Notes: a model not told the origin generated them from the sequence alone. Counted from the stretch's first letter, positions 19,125 through 30,403 are shown. The stretch is 64,000 nt of DNA from Rhodanobacter sp. A1T4 (GCF_014207185.1 NZ_JACHCP010000009.1:124001-188000); one strand, 5' to 3'. Program-made: numbers and translations.

Positions 19125-20330
19125 ATGGCCAACTCCAAACTACCCCCAAAGTCACTGCCGCTCGAAGTTCGCGGCAGCACGAAGCATCCGCTCGGCATGA
19201 GTCCGGCACACTTTCTGCGCGACTATTGGCAGAAGCGACCGTTACTCATCCGCAACGCGTTCCCCGATTTTGAGCCGCCGCTGCAACCGGACGATCTGGC
19301 CGGACTGGCCTGTGAACCCACCGTCCTGGCGCGACTGATCGTGCACGATGAAAAGCGCGATCGCTGGCACGTCAATCCCGGCCCCCTGAGCGAAGATGAT
19401 TTCGCCAAAACGCCGAAAGACCATTGGACGCTACTCGTCCAGGACGTCGATAAATGGGACGCCGACGTGGCCACGTTGCTGGAGCCTTTCAGTTTCCTGC
19501 CGAGCTGGCGCGTCGACGACATCATGATTTCGTACGCTGAAGAAGGCGGTGGCGTCGGCGCGCATGTCGACCAGTACGATGTGTTCCTGTTGCAGGGTCT
19601 GGGCCAACGGCACTGGGCCATCAGCACCGATCCAGGCGCGCCGAAGGATTTTCGCCACGACGTGGAGCTGAAGCAGCTCGCCCATTTCGAATCGACCCAC
19701 GAATGGATGCTTGATCCGGGCGACATGCTTTATCTGCCACCCGGCGTGCCACATGACGGCGTGGCGTTTGGCGGACCGTGCATGACGTTCTCGATAGGCA
19801 TGCGTGCGCCGTCGCAAGCCGAACTTACTGGCGACCTCGCCGACCATATCGCTGAGCATCTGCCGGAAGAACTACGGTACGCCGACCCCGATCTGACGCC
19901 AGCCAAAGCAACCGGCGAGATCGACCGCGCGGCCATGGAACGCCTGAAAACCGCCCTGCCGTTCGCCGCCGCGCTGAACGATGCGATGCTGCGCGACTGG
20001 TTTGGTCGATTCATCACCCGCTACCGCAACGCTCAGGTTCCGGTGCCTTTGGACAAACCACTCGACGATGCCGCGCTCGGCAAACAGCTCGATGCCGGCG
20101 CCACCCTGCTGCGACATCCGTGGTCGCGCATGGCGTGGACACGCGCGAAGTCCAACGGCACGCTTTATGTGAGCGGTCACGCGTATCCGGCTACAACGGC
20201 ACTTGCGCAACAACTGTGCGAACAACGCGAGTTTGTTGTCATACACAAACCCAATGTCGTCGAACGCACGCTGCTGCTGGCGCTGGTCAACGATGGCCAC
20301 CTGCTGGTCAGGAAACCCCGTCGCCGGTGA
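19125..20330 (+). CDS. roxA: Ribosomal oxygenase RoxA (JmjC/cupin, YcfD type)
   Basis: 401 residues. The family hydroxylates an arginine of ribosomal protein L16 using Fe(II), 2-oxoglutarate and O2. The iron-binding triad is visible as His147 and Asp149 (GAHVDQYDVF) and His210 (LPPGVPHDGVA). The N-terminal JmjC fold is followed by a dimerisation region and a C-terminal winged helix that ends PNVVERTLLLALVNDGHLL. Its stop overlaps the GTG of the next gene, so the two are probably translated together. Confidence 0.9.
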   Translation: MANSKLPPKSLPLEVRGSTKHPLGMSPAHFLRDYWQKRPLLIRNAFPDFEPPLQPDDLAGLACEPTVLARLIVHDEKRDRWHVNPGPLSEDDFAKTPKDHWTLLVQDVDKWDADVATLLEPFSFLPSWRVDDIMISYAEEGGGVGAHVDQYDVFLLQGLGQRHWAISTDPGAPKDFRHDVELKQLAHFESTHEWMLDPGDMLYLPPGVPHDGVAFGGPCMTFSIGMRAPSQAELTGDLADHIAEHLPEELRYADPDLTPAKATGEIDRAAMERLKTALPFAAALNDAMLRDWFGRFITRYRNAQVPVPLDKPLDDAALGKQLDAGATLLRHPWSRMAWTRAKSNGTLYVSGHAYPATTALAQQLCEQREFVVIHKPNVVERTLLLALVNDGHLLVRKPRRR

Positions 20331-21280
20331 AACTGCAGAACTTCCATGTCGATGTCGCCCACTGGTCGCGCGAGCGCGATCACGAAGCGTTACTCGGCAT
20401 TCGCCAACAGGTTTTCGTGGTTGAGCAAGGCGTGCCTGAAGCGCGCGAACGCGATGGGCTAGATCCCGATTGCTGGCATGTGCTGGCCCGCAACGAAGCC
20501 GGCCAGCCTATCGGCTGCGCGCGACTGTCGCCCGAGCACAAGATCGGCCGCATGGCGGTGCTGAGCGAATGGCGTAGCCAAGGCGTCGGCATGGCGTTGC
20601 TGCGCGAACTCATAGCACGCGCCCGCACGCTGGGCTGGGGCGAAGTCACCCTCGCGGCGCAGGTCAGTGCGATGGGTTTCTATGAGCGCGAGGGTTTCAT
20701 CGCCCATGGTGACGTGTTCGACGATGCCGGCCTGGCGCATCGTTCCATGTCGTTGAAGCTTGCGACCACCGCCAGCGATGAAGCAGAACCGGTTCGCGAT
20801 ATCGAGGCACTGCCAGTCACCAACCGCATCGAAACCGCAGCCGCACGCAAGCAAGTGTTGAGCGATGCGCGCTACCGGCTCTCCATCCACTTGCCTCTGC
20901 TCGGCAACGACATCTATGCCAGCGCAGATGAACTGGCCGAATTCCGGCGTATTGCAATCTCCGGTCGTCACGCGCAGATCCGCATCCTGCTGCACGATCC
21001 GGCTGCGGCGCTACGCAACGATCATCGCCTGATCGCCCTGGTGCAGCGCCTGCCCAGTACCATGCAGATCCGCATGCCAACCGAAGAGGCTGACCTCGGC
21101 GACATCTCGGCCTATCTGCTCAACGATGTTGGCGGCTATGTGTTCCTGCCCGAAGCCGACCGCCCACAAGGTCGCGCGGCGCGAAATGATCGCGCCTCCG
21201 CCGCGCCTCTGCAGAAGCACTTTGATGAGCTGTGGGAGCGATCGGAGCGCGCCGGCGTGCTGCAGACGCTCAATATCTAA
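20327..21280 (+). CDS. GNAT-family acetyltransferase with an additional C-terminal domain
   Basis: 317 residues from the GTG at 20327, which forms a GTGA overlap with the roxA stop; an ATG frame further upstream lies inside roxA. The N-terminal 145 residues are a GNAT domain of the ElaA/YjcF type, with the acetyl-CoA loop in RSQGVGMALLREL and the start FVVEQGVPEARERDG. The C-terminal 160 residues (from SDARYRLSIHLPLLGNDIYA) are a separate alpha/beta domain, somewhat like phospholipase-D-like folds, with no obvious HKD motif. The acceptor substrate is unknown. Coupling to RoxA hints at a role in ribosome modification, which is inference. Confidence 0.8.
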   Translation: MKLQNFHVDVAHWSRERDHEALLGIRQQVFVVEQGVPEARERDGLDPDCWHVLARNEAGQPIGCARLSPEHKIGRMAVLSEWRSQGVGMALLRELIARARTLGWGEVTLAAQVSAMGFYEREGFIAHGDVFDDAGLAHRSMSLKLATTASDEAEPVRDIEALPVTNRIETAAARKQVLSDARYRLSIHLPLLGNDIYASADELAEFRRIAISGRHAQIRILLHDPAAALRNDHRLIALVQRLPSTMQIRMPTEEADLGDISAYLLNDVGGYVFLPEADRPQGRAARNDRASAAPLQKHFDELWERSERAGVLQTLNI

Positions 21281-21604
21281 GCCTCATCGAGTTATCGATA
21301 GGCAATCGGCTGAACATGAGCTGGCCCAAGGTTTTTGCTGGTATAACGTCGGCGGGAGTCACAAAGCGTGTAAAAACACTGGTTGCCGGGAACATGCCCC
21401 AGATACGCCAGCGCCGATACCTGCGTACTTGACACTTTCTAGCGTTTTTGGGTTGCCGCGCCGCAGCAGGCAAAGGGTATAATTGTTCGGCTTTCTCCCA
21501 GTCATCCGTTGGGGGAGTCCTGCCGGGCTTGCATTACTGGCAGACAACCGCGACTTCACAGTCACACGGATGGTTGCAAGCATTCCTTCCCTGCCGGTGG
21601 TGAC
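21281..21604 (+). other. Intergenic region and leader upstream of sucA
   Basis: No gene seen in these 324 bases. It holds the sucA promoter near 21453-21483 and a leader of about 115 bases before the GTG start. No ORF has a ribosome binding site or a recognisable product. Confidence 0.6.
21453..21483 (+). promoter_or_regulatory. Candidate promoter of sucA-sucB-lpd
   Basis: A consensus TATAAT at 21478-21483 with TTGCCG at 21453-21458, a long 19-base spacer. A second TTGACA at 21429 has no matching -10 box. Confidence 0.55.
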
Positions 21605-24448
21605 GTGAGTACTAATCTGATCCGCGAGTTTTTCGACTCTTCGCAGCTCGCTGGCGGCAACGCCGATTACGTTGAATCCCTTTACGACTCCTGGCTCACC
21701 GACGCATCGTCGGTGTCGTCCGACTGGAGCCGCTACTTCGAAACGTTCAAGGGCCGTGAGTCGGGTGATGTTTCCCACGTGCCGGCGATTGCACGCATCG
21801 AGGCCGCCCAGAAGCAACGTCACAACGGCGCCACGCCGGTATCTGCCAGCGACGACGAGCATGCGCGCAAGCAGGCGGGTGTGCTGCGATTGCTCACGGC
21901 TTACCGCTCGCGTGGTCATCTCGCCGCCGAGCTGGACCCGTTGGGCCTGACCGAAAAAATGCCGGCACCGGACCTTGGGCTGGCATTTCATGGCCTCAGC
22001 GACGCCGACCTCAGCACCGAATTCGATACCGGCAACTATGCGGGCGATGGACAGCGACTGAAGCTGGGCGAGCTGCTGACGCGTTTGCAGAAAACCTACG
22101 CCAGCACGATCGGCGCCGAGTTCATGTACATCAGCAACCATGAGCAGCGTAACTGGATCTACAGCCGCCTCGAACAGAAGGCTGGCAAGAGCGGCCTGGA
22201 CAAGGCTGGCAAGCAGCGCGTGCTGGACTGCCTCAACGGCGCTGAAGGTCTGGAGCGCTACCTGCACACCAAGTATGTCGGCCAGAAACGCTTTTCGCTG
22301 GAAGGCGGTGACAGCCTGATCCCGATGATCGACGACGTGGTACGTGCCGCCGGCGACAACGGCATCAAGGAGCTCGTGATCGGCATGGCGCATCGCGGCC
22401 GCCTCAACGTGCTGGTCAATATCCTCGGCAAGGCGCCCAAGACCCTGTTCGACGAGTTCGAGGGCCGCTTCGAGCACCCGGACGATCCGGCGCACTCGGG
22501 CGACGTGAAGTACCACATGGGCTTCTCCGCCGACATCAAGACGCCGAAGGGCGGTGTGCACGTGGCGCTGGCTTTCAATCCGTCGCATCTGGAAATCGTC
22601 AATCCGGTCGTCTCCGGTTCCGTGCACTCGCGCCAGACCCGTCGTCGCGACACGATGCACGAGAAGTCGATGGCCGTGATCATCCACGGCGATGCCGCGA
22701 TGGCCGGTCAGGGCGTGAACATGGAGTTGTTCAACATGTCACAGGCCCGTGGTTTCAAGATCGGCGGCAGCCTGCACATCGTCATCAACAACCAGGTTGG
22801 CTTTACCACCTCGAACCCGCAAGACGCCCGCTCCACCCTGTACTGCACCGACCTGGCCAAGATGGTCAACGCGCCAGTGTTCCACGTTAACGGTGACGAC
22901 CCGGAAGCGGTGATCGAAGTCACTCGGCTGGCCTATGAATTCCGCAAGACGTTCCGCAAGGACGTCGTCATCGATCTGGTCTGCTATCGCCGCCACGGCC
23001 ATAACGAGGCCGACGAACCGGCGGCAACGCAACCCGTGATGTATCAGATCATCCGCAAGCGGCCAACGACGCGTGACCTCTATGCGCAGAAACTGGTGAA
23101 GGAAGGCCTGCTGGTTGACGGTGAGCCACAGAAGCAGCTCGAGGCTTATCGCGATCGGCTGGAAGCCGGTGCACCGATGGCTGACCTCGACCCGTCGCCG
23201 AACCGCGATGATCCGGTCGACTGGGCGCGCTTTGTCGGTGGCAAGCTGTCGACGCCAACCGATACGACGGTGCCGAAAAAGAAACTGCAGGAACTGGCCG
23301 ACCAGATCCTGACCCTGCCTGCCGATATGACGCTACAGGCGCGTGTGGCCAAGATCTATGACGACCGCCGCAAGATGGCCGCCGGTGAACAGGCCGCTGA
23401 TTGGGGCTTCGCCGAGAACCTGGCTTACGCCACGTTGATCGATGGCGGCCACGACCTGCGCATGGTCGGCCAGGATTCCGGCCGCGGCACGTTCTTCCAT
23501 CGCCATGCCGTGTTGCATGACCAGAAGGATGGCCACACCTATCTGCCACTGGCTACGATTCGCGACGGCGCTGACGTCGAGGTGATCGACTCGTTGCTCA
23601 GCGAAGAAGCGGTGATGGCGTTTGAATACGGCCACTCCACCACCGATCCGGACACGCTCAACATCTGGGAAGCGCAATTCGGCGATTTCGCCAACGGCGC
23701 GCAGGTGGTGATCGATCAGTTCATCAGTTCCGGCGAAGCCAAGTGGAATCGCCTGAGCGGTCTGGTACTGCTATTGCCGCACGGCTACGAAGGCCAGGGC
23801 CCGGAGCATTCATCCGCGCGTCTGGAACGCTTTCTGCAGCTGTGTGCCATGGAGAACATGCAGGTCTGCGTGCCGACCACACCGGCGCAGGACTTCCACA
23901 TGATCCGTCGCCAGATGCTGCGCCCGGTGCGCAAGCCGCTGATCGTGATGACGCCAAAATCCCTGCTGCGCCACAAGCTGGCCGTGTCGAGCATGGACGA
24001 GCTGGCCAACGGCAGCTTCCAGCTGGTGATCGGCGAGCATCGCGATCTGCCTGCGAAGAAAGTGAAGCGCGTCGTGCTCTGCTCCGGCAAGGTGTATTAC
24101 GACCTGCTGGAAGAGTCCGAGAAGCGCGAACTGAAAGATGTCGCCATCGTCCGCGTGGAGCAGCTCTATCCGTTCCCGCGTGCCGAAGTCACCGCCGAAC
24201 TCGATAAGTATCCGGGCGCCAAGGAAGTGTTCTGGTGCCAGGAAGAACCGATGAATCAGGGCGCGTGGTTCCAGATCCGTCATCACCTGCAGGCCTGCGT
24301 CAGCAGCAAGCACAGCCTCTCGTACGCAGGACGCGCCCGCTCGGCTGCACCGGCTGCCGGCCACCTCAACACTCACGTTGCCGAACAAGCAGCACTGGTC
24401 GAGCAGGCGCTTGTCGCGCCGGTCGGCACCGATCACTCAGTCGAATAA
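21605..24448 (+). CDS. sucA: 2-oxoglutarate dehydrogenase E1 component
   Basis: 947 residues from the GTG at 21605 (VSTNLIREFFDSSQLAGGNA), which begins the conserved family N terminus; upstream frame is open but not conserved. E1 is the thiamine-diphosphate enzyme that decarboxylates 2-oxoglutarate and hands succinyl to the lipoyl group of SucB. Family segments include GMAHRGRLNVLVNILGK (about 260-276), VWEAQ-like FEYGHSTTDPDTLNIWEAQF (about 676-695) and EGQGPEHSSARLERFLQL (about 727-744). It heads a sucA-sucB-lpd cluster that encodes the whole complex. Confidence 0.96.
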   Translation: MSTNLIREFFDSSQLAGGNADYVESLYDSWLTDASSVSSDWSRYFETFKGRESGDVSHVPAIARIEAAQKQRHNGATPVSASDDEHARKQAGVLRLLTAYRSRGHLAAELDPLGLTEKMPAPDLGLAFHGLSDADLSTEFDTGNYAGDGQRLKLGELLTRLQKTYASTIGAEFMYISNHEQRNWIYSRLEQKAGKSGLDKAGKQRVLDCLNGAEGLERYLHTKYVGQKRFSLEGGDSLIPMIDDVVRAAGDNGIKELVIGMAHRGRLNVLVNILGKAPKTLFDEFEGRFEHPDDPAHSGDVKYHMGFSADIKTPKGGVHVALAFNPSHLEIVNPVVSGSVHSRQTRRRDTMHEKSMAVIIHGDAAMAGQGVNMELFNMSQARGFKIGGSLHIVINNQVGFTTSNPQDARSTLYCTDLAKMVNAPVFHVNGDDPEAVIEVTRLAYEFRKTFRKDVVIDLVCYRRHGHNEADEPAATQPVMYQIIRKRPTTRDLYAQKLVKEGLLVDGEPQKQLEAYRDRLEAGAPMADLDPSPNRDDPVDWARFVGGKLSTPTDTTVPKKKLQELADQILTLPADMTLQARVAKIYDDRRKMAAGEQAADWGFAENLAYATLIDGGHDLRMVGQDSGRGTFFHRHAVLHDQKDGHTYLPLATIRDGADVEVIDSLLSEEAVMAFEYGHSTTDPDTLNIWEAQFGDFANGAQVVIDQFISSGEAKWNRLSGLVLLLPHGYEGQGPEHSSARLERFLQLCAMENMQVCVPTTPAQDFHMIRRQMLRPVRKPLIVMTPKSLLRHKLAVSSMDELANGSFQLVIGEHRDLPAKKVKRVVLCSGKVYYDLLEESEKRELKDVAIVRVEQLYPFPRAEVTAELDKYPGAKEVFWCQEEPMNQGAWFQIRHHLQACVSSKHSLSYAGRARSAAPAAGHLNTHVAEQAALVEQALVAPVGTDHSVE

Positions 24449-24471
24449 ACGAATAAAACTTAGGATTACTA

Positions 24472-25680
24472 ATGTCCATCGAAGTCAAAGTCCCCGTTCT
24501 GCCTGAGTCGGTCTCCGACGCGACCATCGCCACCTGGCACAAGAAAGCCGGCGACGCGGTGAAGCGCGACGAGAACCTGGTCGATCTCGAAACCGACAAG
24601 GTGGTGCTGGAAGTACCCTCCCCGGTTGACGGCGTACTGAAGGAAATCAGGCACGAAGTTGGCGACACGGTGAACAGCGAGCAGATCATCGCGATCATCG
24701 AGGAAGGCGCCGCCGCTGCGCCAGCCAAGGAAGAGCCGAAGGCCGAAAAGCCTGCCGCGGCCAAGGCCGAAGAGCCAAAAACCGAAAAGACGTCCAGCAA
24801 GGGTAACGACGATTTGTCACCCGCCGGCCTGCGTGTGGCCACCGAACAGAAGATCGACGCCTCCAAGGTCGAAGGCACCGGTCGCGATGGCCGCGTGACC
24901 AAGGAAGATCTGGTCAATTACAGCAAGGACGGCGGCGCTGCGAAGGCTGCTCCGGCCCCCGCCAAGCCCACCCCAGGCTCACGTCCGGAAGAACGCGTGC
25001 CGATGACGCGCATGCGCGCCAAGATCGCCGAACGCCTGATGCAGTCGAAGAACTCGATTGCCATGTTGACCTCGTTCAACGAAGTGAACCTGGCTGAGGT
25101 AGTGAAGATCCGCAAGGCACTGGGTGAATCGTTCCAGAAGACCCACGGCATCAAACTCGGTTTCATGAGCTTCTTCGTCAAGGCGGCAGCCGAAGCGCTG
25201 AAGCGCCACCCGGTAGTCAATGCCTCGGTTGATGGCAACGATGTGATCTATCACGGCTACCAGGACATCTCGATCGCCGTGTCCACTGAAAAGGGCCTGG
25301 TGACGCCGGTGCTGCGCGACGTGCAGAACATGGGCTTTGCCGAGATCGAACAAGGTATCGCCAACTACGCCAAGAAGGCGCGTGACGGCAAGCTGGGCCT
25401 GGACGATCTGCAGGGCGGCACATTCACCATCACCAATGGTGGAACCTTCGGCTCGCTGCTGTCGACCCCGATCGTGAACCCGCCACAGAGCGCCATCCTG
25501 GGCATGCATACGATCAAGGATCGCGCCATCGTCGAGAACGGCCAGGTCATCGTCGCACCAATGATGTACATCGCCATCTCCTACGACCACCGCATCATCG
25601 ATGGCAAAGATGCCGTGCTGTTCCTGGTCGACATCAAGGATCAGCTTGAGAATCCGCAGCGGATGTTGCTAGGTCTCTAA
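24472..25680 (+). CDS. sucB: 2-oxoglutarate dehydrogenase E2 (dihydrolipoyl succinyltransferase)
   Basis: 402 residues in three parts: a lipoyl domain with the modified Lys43 in [14 protein letters not shown]; an E1/E3-binding domain near 113-148 ([20 protein letters not shown]) after an Ala/Glu/Lys-rich linker; and the catalytic core ending with [15 protein letters not shown], which holds the active-site His and Asp. It forms the core of the complex. It starts 24 bases after sucA; a hairpin without a T run separates it from lpd. Confidence 0.96.
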   Translation: MSIEVKVPVLPESVSDATIATWHKKAGDAVKRDENLVDLETDKVVLEVPSPVDGVLKEIRHEVGDTVNSEQIIAIIEEGAAAAPAKEEPKAEKPAAAKAEEPKTEKTSSKGNDDLSPAGLRVATEQKIDASKVEGTGRDGRVTKEDLVNYSKDGGAAKAAPAPAKPTPGSRPEERVPMTRMRAKIAERLMQSKNSIAMLTSFNEVNLAEVVKIRKALGESFQKTHGIKLGFMSFFVKAAAEALKRHPVVNASVDGNDVIYHGYQDISIAVSTEKGLVTPVLRDVQNMGFAEIEQGIANYAKKARDGKLGLDDLQGGTFTITNGGTFGSLLSTPIVNPPQSAILGMHTIKDRAIVENGQVIVAPMMYIAISYDHRIIDGKDAVLFLVDIKDQLENPQRMLLGL

Positions 25681-25683
25681 TCT

Positions 25684-25707
25684 CTAATCGCCGCCCCCGG
25701 CGATTAG
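25684..25707 (+). repeat. Perfect hairpin between sucB and lpd
   Basis: A 10-bp perfect stem CTAATCGCCG / CGGCGATTAG with loop CCCC, starting four bases after the sucB stop. It is followed by GAAAATAG, not a T run, so it is more likely an RNA-stability or partial-termination element than a full terminator. Confidence 0.6.
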
Positions 25708-25772
25708 AAAATAGATAACGAAGCTCTGGTGCCGAAATATCGCTGATGCAAGCGTTTTTCGAGTTGTTTTGA

Positions 25773-27275
<1,503 letters not shown>

Positions 27276-27312
27276 TCGCACCAGTCACATCACACATCGA
27301 GCAGCACCTGCG

Positions 27313-27333
27313 ACCCGTCCCTCAAGGACGGGT
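27313..27333 (+). terminator. Hairpin after lpd
   Basis: 8-bp stem ACCCGTCC / GGACGGGT with loop CTCAA, followed only by TTCGCAC. It is a weak terminator or an attenuator in front of the LOG-family gene. Confidence 0.55.
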
Positions 27334-27354
27334 TTCGCACTTCAGGGAGTAGAG

Positions 27355-27951
27355 ATGACCAAGATCACAGCACTGTGCATCTATTGCGGATCGAGCAGCG
27401 GCACTGATCCGGTATACGTCGAGCGCGCCCGGGCATTCGGTAGCTCGCTGGCCCAACGCGGCATCACGCTGATCTACGGTGGTGGCAAGGTCGGCTTGAT
27501 GGGTACGGTGGCCGATGCGGTGCTGGCCGGCGGCGGCCGGGTTGTCGGTGTCATTCCACGTCAACTGGTGGAGCTGGAAGTGGCCCATCAAGGGTTGAGC
27601 GAAATTCAGGTCGTCGACACCATGCATCAACGAAAGACGCGCATGTTCGAGCTGGCCGACGCCTTCGTTGCCTTGCCTGGCGGCTTCGGCACGCTCGACG
27701 AAATGTTCGAGATGCTGACCTGGTCGCAACTGGGTCTGCATGAATACCCTTGTGCGTTTCTCGATGTACGCGGCTACTTCACGCCATTGCGCGGAATGAT
27801 GGATCACATGGTCGGCGAAGGCTTCGTGCGCGCCGAACAACGTGCGCAGATCTGGTTCGGCGACGACCAGGACCAGTTATTCGAGTGGATGCAGGGTTAC
27901 AAGGTTCATCACGTACCGAAATGGATCGATCGCCGCAGCGTCGACGCCTGA
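27355..27951 (+). CDS. LOG-family protein (TIGR00730, Rossmann fold)
   Basis: 198 residues from the ATG at 27355, which has AGGGAGTAGAG upstream. The family motif PGGFGTLDEMFE (about 106-117) and the nucleotide-binding GGGKVGLMG (about 43-51) are intact. LOG proteins hydrolyse nucleoside 5'-monophosphates (cytokinin riboside phosphates in plants, AMP-like substrates in bacteria) to free base and ribose 5-phosphate. It is downstream of lpd, with no functional link evident. The bacterial substrate is uncertain. Confidence 0.88.
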   Translation: MTKITALCIYCGSSSGTDPVYVERARAFGSSLAQRGITLIYGGGKVGLMGTVADAVLAGGGRVVGVIPRQLVELEVAHQGLSEIQVVDTMHQRKTRMFELADAFVALPGGFGTLDEMFEMLTWSQLGLHEYPCAFLDVRGYFTPLRGMMDHMVGEGFVRAEQRAQIWFGDDQDQLFEWMQGYKVHHVPKWIDRRSVDA

Positions 27952-28317
27952 GCATCACGGAATGATCCGTTGAACGTCAACATCGATATCGCCGTTCATG
28001 TGGTCGCTCCCACCGCGGCGGAGTTCAAGGAAGGCGCTGCCGTGCATCGCACCGGCAGCGGCCTTTCCGAAACCGCGATGGCTGCAGTAAGCCATTCGCG
28101 ACGAACTCTGGCATCGGCTGGGCAATGAGTGGAAACCACAGCATCGCCATGCGCGAGATCAGCCTCGCAGAACTACCAAAGGTATTTCCGCGTATGCTGA
28201 CGGGGGACTCGTTTGGCCGCACCATTCTGTGTAGACAGTGCACCCTGATGAAGGCGCGCTTGGAACTACCGCAGCCAAAGCTTAGAATTCACGAAACTCG
28301 AAGGGAACCCACATCTA
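27952..28317 (+). other. Intergenic region before pilH
   Basis: No supported gene in these 366 bases. Short open frames occur but lack a ribosome binding site and codon pattern. The last 60 bases hold a good promoter for pilH. Confidence 0.55.
28260..28288 (+). promoter_or_regulatory. Promoter of pilH
   Basis: TTGGAA at 28260-28265 and TAGAAT at 28283-28288, 17 bases apart, about 30 bases upstream of the ATG. AAGGGAA follows as ribosome binding site at 28301-28307. Confidence 0.65.
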
Positions 28318-28695
28318 ATGGCACGCATCTTGATCGTCGACGATTCTCCGTCCCAGTTGCTGGGCATCAAGCGAATCGTTGAAAAACTCGGGCACGAAGC
28401 CTTTTCCGCCGAAGACGGCGCTGCCGGCGTCGAGGTTGCCAAACAGGAACTGCCTGACCTGATCCTGATGGATGTGGTGATGCCGAACCTCAACGGATTC
28501 CAGGCTACCCGCACGATCAGCAAGAACCCGGAAACGGCGCATATTCCGATCATCCTGGTAACCACCAAGGATCAGGAAACCGACAAGGTCTGGGGCATGC
28601 GCCAAGGTGCAAAAGCCTATGTCACCAAGCCGATCAAGGAAGAGGATCTGGTCAAGACCTTGAATGAGTTTCTGCCCGGCGCGCATGCACCGTAA
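28318..28695 (+). CDS. pilH: Response regulator PilH
   Basis: 125 residues made of one receiver domain without an output domain. The phosphoacceptor is Asp52 (LILMDVVMP), the acidic pocket is Asp8-Asp9, and the switch residues are Thr83 and Lys104 (VTTKDQETDKVWG, TKPIKEED). The NGFQATR and TTKDQETDKVWG segments are typical of PilH, the CheY-like protein of the Pil-Chp system that controls twitching by type IV pili. No pilG or chpA is next to it here. Alternative: another CheY-like regulator. Confidence 0.82.
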   Translation: MARILIVDDSPSQLLGIKRIVEKLGHEAFSAEDGAAGVEVAKQELPDLILMDVVMPNLNGFQATRTISKNPETAHIPIILVTTKDQETDKVWGMRQGAKAYVTKPIKEEDLVKTLNEFLPGAHAP

Positions 28696-28726
28696 TAGCG
28701 CGCGAATGGACGTATTCATGGAACAG

Positions 28727-28754
28727 AAAACGGCGCCTCACAGGCGCCGTTTTT
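28727..28754. terminator. Bidirectional rho-independent terminator
   Basis: A perfect 12-bp stem AAAACGGCGCCT / AGGCGCCGTTTT with loop CAC. It ends pilH on the plus strand and cbpA on the minus strand. Confidence 0.9.
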
Positions 28755-28774
28755 ACGTTCGTTATCCGCAATGG

Positions 28775-29671
28775 TCAGCCGCGCGGATCGTAACCGCCGA
28801 ACTGATCACGCAATGCCTCGTAGGCCGCACGCTGGGTATCGCTTTCGGCCAAGGGAGCGCGTATCGACAGCTCCACCAGTTGATCGCCAGGATTCGCACC
28901 GGGCATACCGCGTCCTTTCAGACGCAATTTGCGGCCTGACTGTGAACCTGCAGGTATGCGCAAATCCACGGCTCCTGCCAAAGTTGGTACGGCTACGGTG
29001 GCACCTAACGCTGCTTCCCACGGTGCAATCGGCAACACATGCACTACGTTACGGCCATCCAGACGAAAACGCGGATCCTCGCGAAGACCGACCTCAAGCA
29101 ACAGATCGCCGTTCGGCCCGCCGGCCATACCCGCCTGCCCCTGGCCCGATAGTCGAATCGTCTGCCCCGACTGGATGCCTGCCGGAATTTTTACTTCAAG
29201 CACACGCTCGCCGCCGGCAGGATCCTGCATCGAGAGGCGCGTACGGCCACCGTCGAATGCGGTCTGCAGATCAATTTGCACCTGCGCCTGCACGTCACGC
29301 CCGCGCCGTGGACGTACCTGGCCACGCTGGCCACCTGTGGCATTTCTGCCGAACAGACTTTCAAAAAAATCACTGAAATCGCCATCGCCAGCATCACCAT
29401 GCTGTCCCTGCCAACCCGGCGGTGGACGGAACTGCTCGCCTTGTCGGTAACCGCCCGCGCGCAACTCATCGTAAGAGCGCCGCTTTTCGGCGTCCTTGAG
29501 CACTTCGTTGGCTTCATTGATCGACTTGAACTTGTCTTCGGCACCAGCCTCCTTGTTCTTGTCGGGATGATACTTGCGCGCAAGCTTGCGATACGCCGAC
29601 TTGATGTCGGTCTCGCTCGCGTCCGGCTTCACGCCCAGAATGTCGTAATAATCTTTAAATTCCACTGCCAC
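28775..29671 (-). CDS. cbpA: DnaJ-type co-chaperone, curved DNA-binding protein CbpA
   Basis: 298 residues. The N-terminal J domain carries the HPD tripeptide at 35-37 that stimulates DnaK; a Gly/Phe-rich linker follows (about 75-110, [10 protein letters not shown]), then two beta-sandwich substrate domains with [16 protein letters not shown] and [16 protein letters not shown]. There is no zinc-finger domain, which separates CbpA from DnaJ. The gene lies just downstream of hsp20 on the same strand, forming a small chaperone cluster. Confidence 0.9.
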   Translation of the reverse strand: MAVEFKDYYDILGVKPDASETDIKSAYRKLARKYHPDKNKEAGAEDKFKSINEANEVLKDAEKRRSYDELRAGGYRQGEQFRPPPGWQGQHGDAGDGDFSDFFESLFGRNATGGQRGQVRPRRGRDVQAQVQIDLQTAFDGGRTRLSMQDPAGGERVLEVKIPAGIQSGQTIRLSGQGQAGMAGGPNGDLLLEVGLREDPRFRLDGRNVVHVLPIAPWEAALGATVAVPTLAGAVDLRIPAGSQSGRKLRLKGRGMPGANPGDQLVELSIRAPLAESDTQRAAYEALRDQFGGYDPRG

Positions 29672-29754
29672 TCCCCAACTGACGCAAACCCGCGGCGGAA
29701 TCTTTCACCGCCGCGGTAAGTGTTGCAACGTACCCGACTTAAATAACTGCCCGC

Positions 29755-30222
29755 TCAGTGGCCGCTGTTGATGGTAATGCGTCGCGGCGTCGGCAGCGCC
29801 TTTTTCGGTATGGTGATTTCCAGCACGCCATGGCTACCGGTAGCGGTGATGCCCTCGGCGTCGGCACTTTCCGGTAGCGAAAACCGGCGCTGGAATTTTC
29901 CCTGCACGCGCTCCACACGTGTAAATCTGGCTGCCTGGCCATCGCTGGCCGTGCCACCACTGCCGCTCTCACGGGCGCCATTGATGCTGAGCACCCCCTT
30001 GTCCATGCTCACCTCGATCAGCGACGGATCAATGCCCGGGATATCGGCAAGAATCACGAAACGCTGTTCGTCTTCGCGAATGTCCACCCGCGGCGACCAC
30101 TGCTTTGGCGCTGCATTTGAAATGTCGTTGTCCTGTACCGGCAGAAAGCTGTCAAACGCCTGACGAATTGCAAAGGGCGCGGAATGGCCAGTATTGAATA
30201 GGGAGTGACGGGTCACGTACAT
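29755..30222 (-). CDS. Hsp20 family small heat shock protein
   Basis: 155 residues from the ATG at 30222, which has AAGGAGA seven bases upstream; an open frame continues further but opposes the peroxiredoxin gene. The alpha-crystallin domain spans about 45-145 (SPRVDIREDEQRFVILADIP ... HGVLEITIPKK), with the conserved GVLEI-type motif near the end. Small heat shock proteins hold unfolding proteins in an ATP-independent way and hand them to DnaK, consistent with cbpA next to it. Confidence 0.9.
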   Translation of the reverse strand: MYVTRHSLFNTGHSAPFAIRQAFDSFLPVQDNDISNAAPKQWSPRVDIREDEQRFVILADIPGIDPSLIEVSMDKGVLSINGARESGSGGTASDGQAARFTRVERVQGKFQRRFSLPESADAEGITATGSHGVLEITIPKKALPTPRRITINSGH

Positions 30223-30403
30223 ACACTGTCTCCTTGAATGGGTTGCGGTGCGACCACCGCCTGTACTGGAAAATAGGTGCGGTCGCGGGTGATTCAAGTC
30301 GATGGACCGGCTCAGCGAGGACGACGACAGCCTGCGATTCAGCGCGACAGCGACGGGCAAGCGATCTAGCATGGAGTATCCCGTCCCTCCATCCGAGATC
30401 TGC

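Noticed and set aside
21429..21434. TTGACA as the sucA -35 box
   Set aside because: No matching -10 box at 16-18 bases; the clear TATAAT at 21478 is 43 bases away.
28771..29376. 201-codon plus-strand ORF
   Set aside because: Antisense to cbpA, no supporting features.
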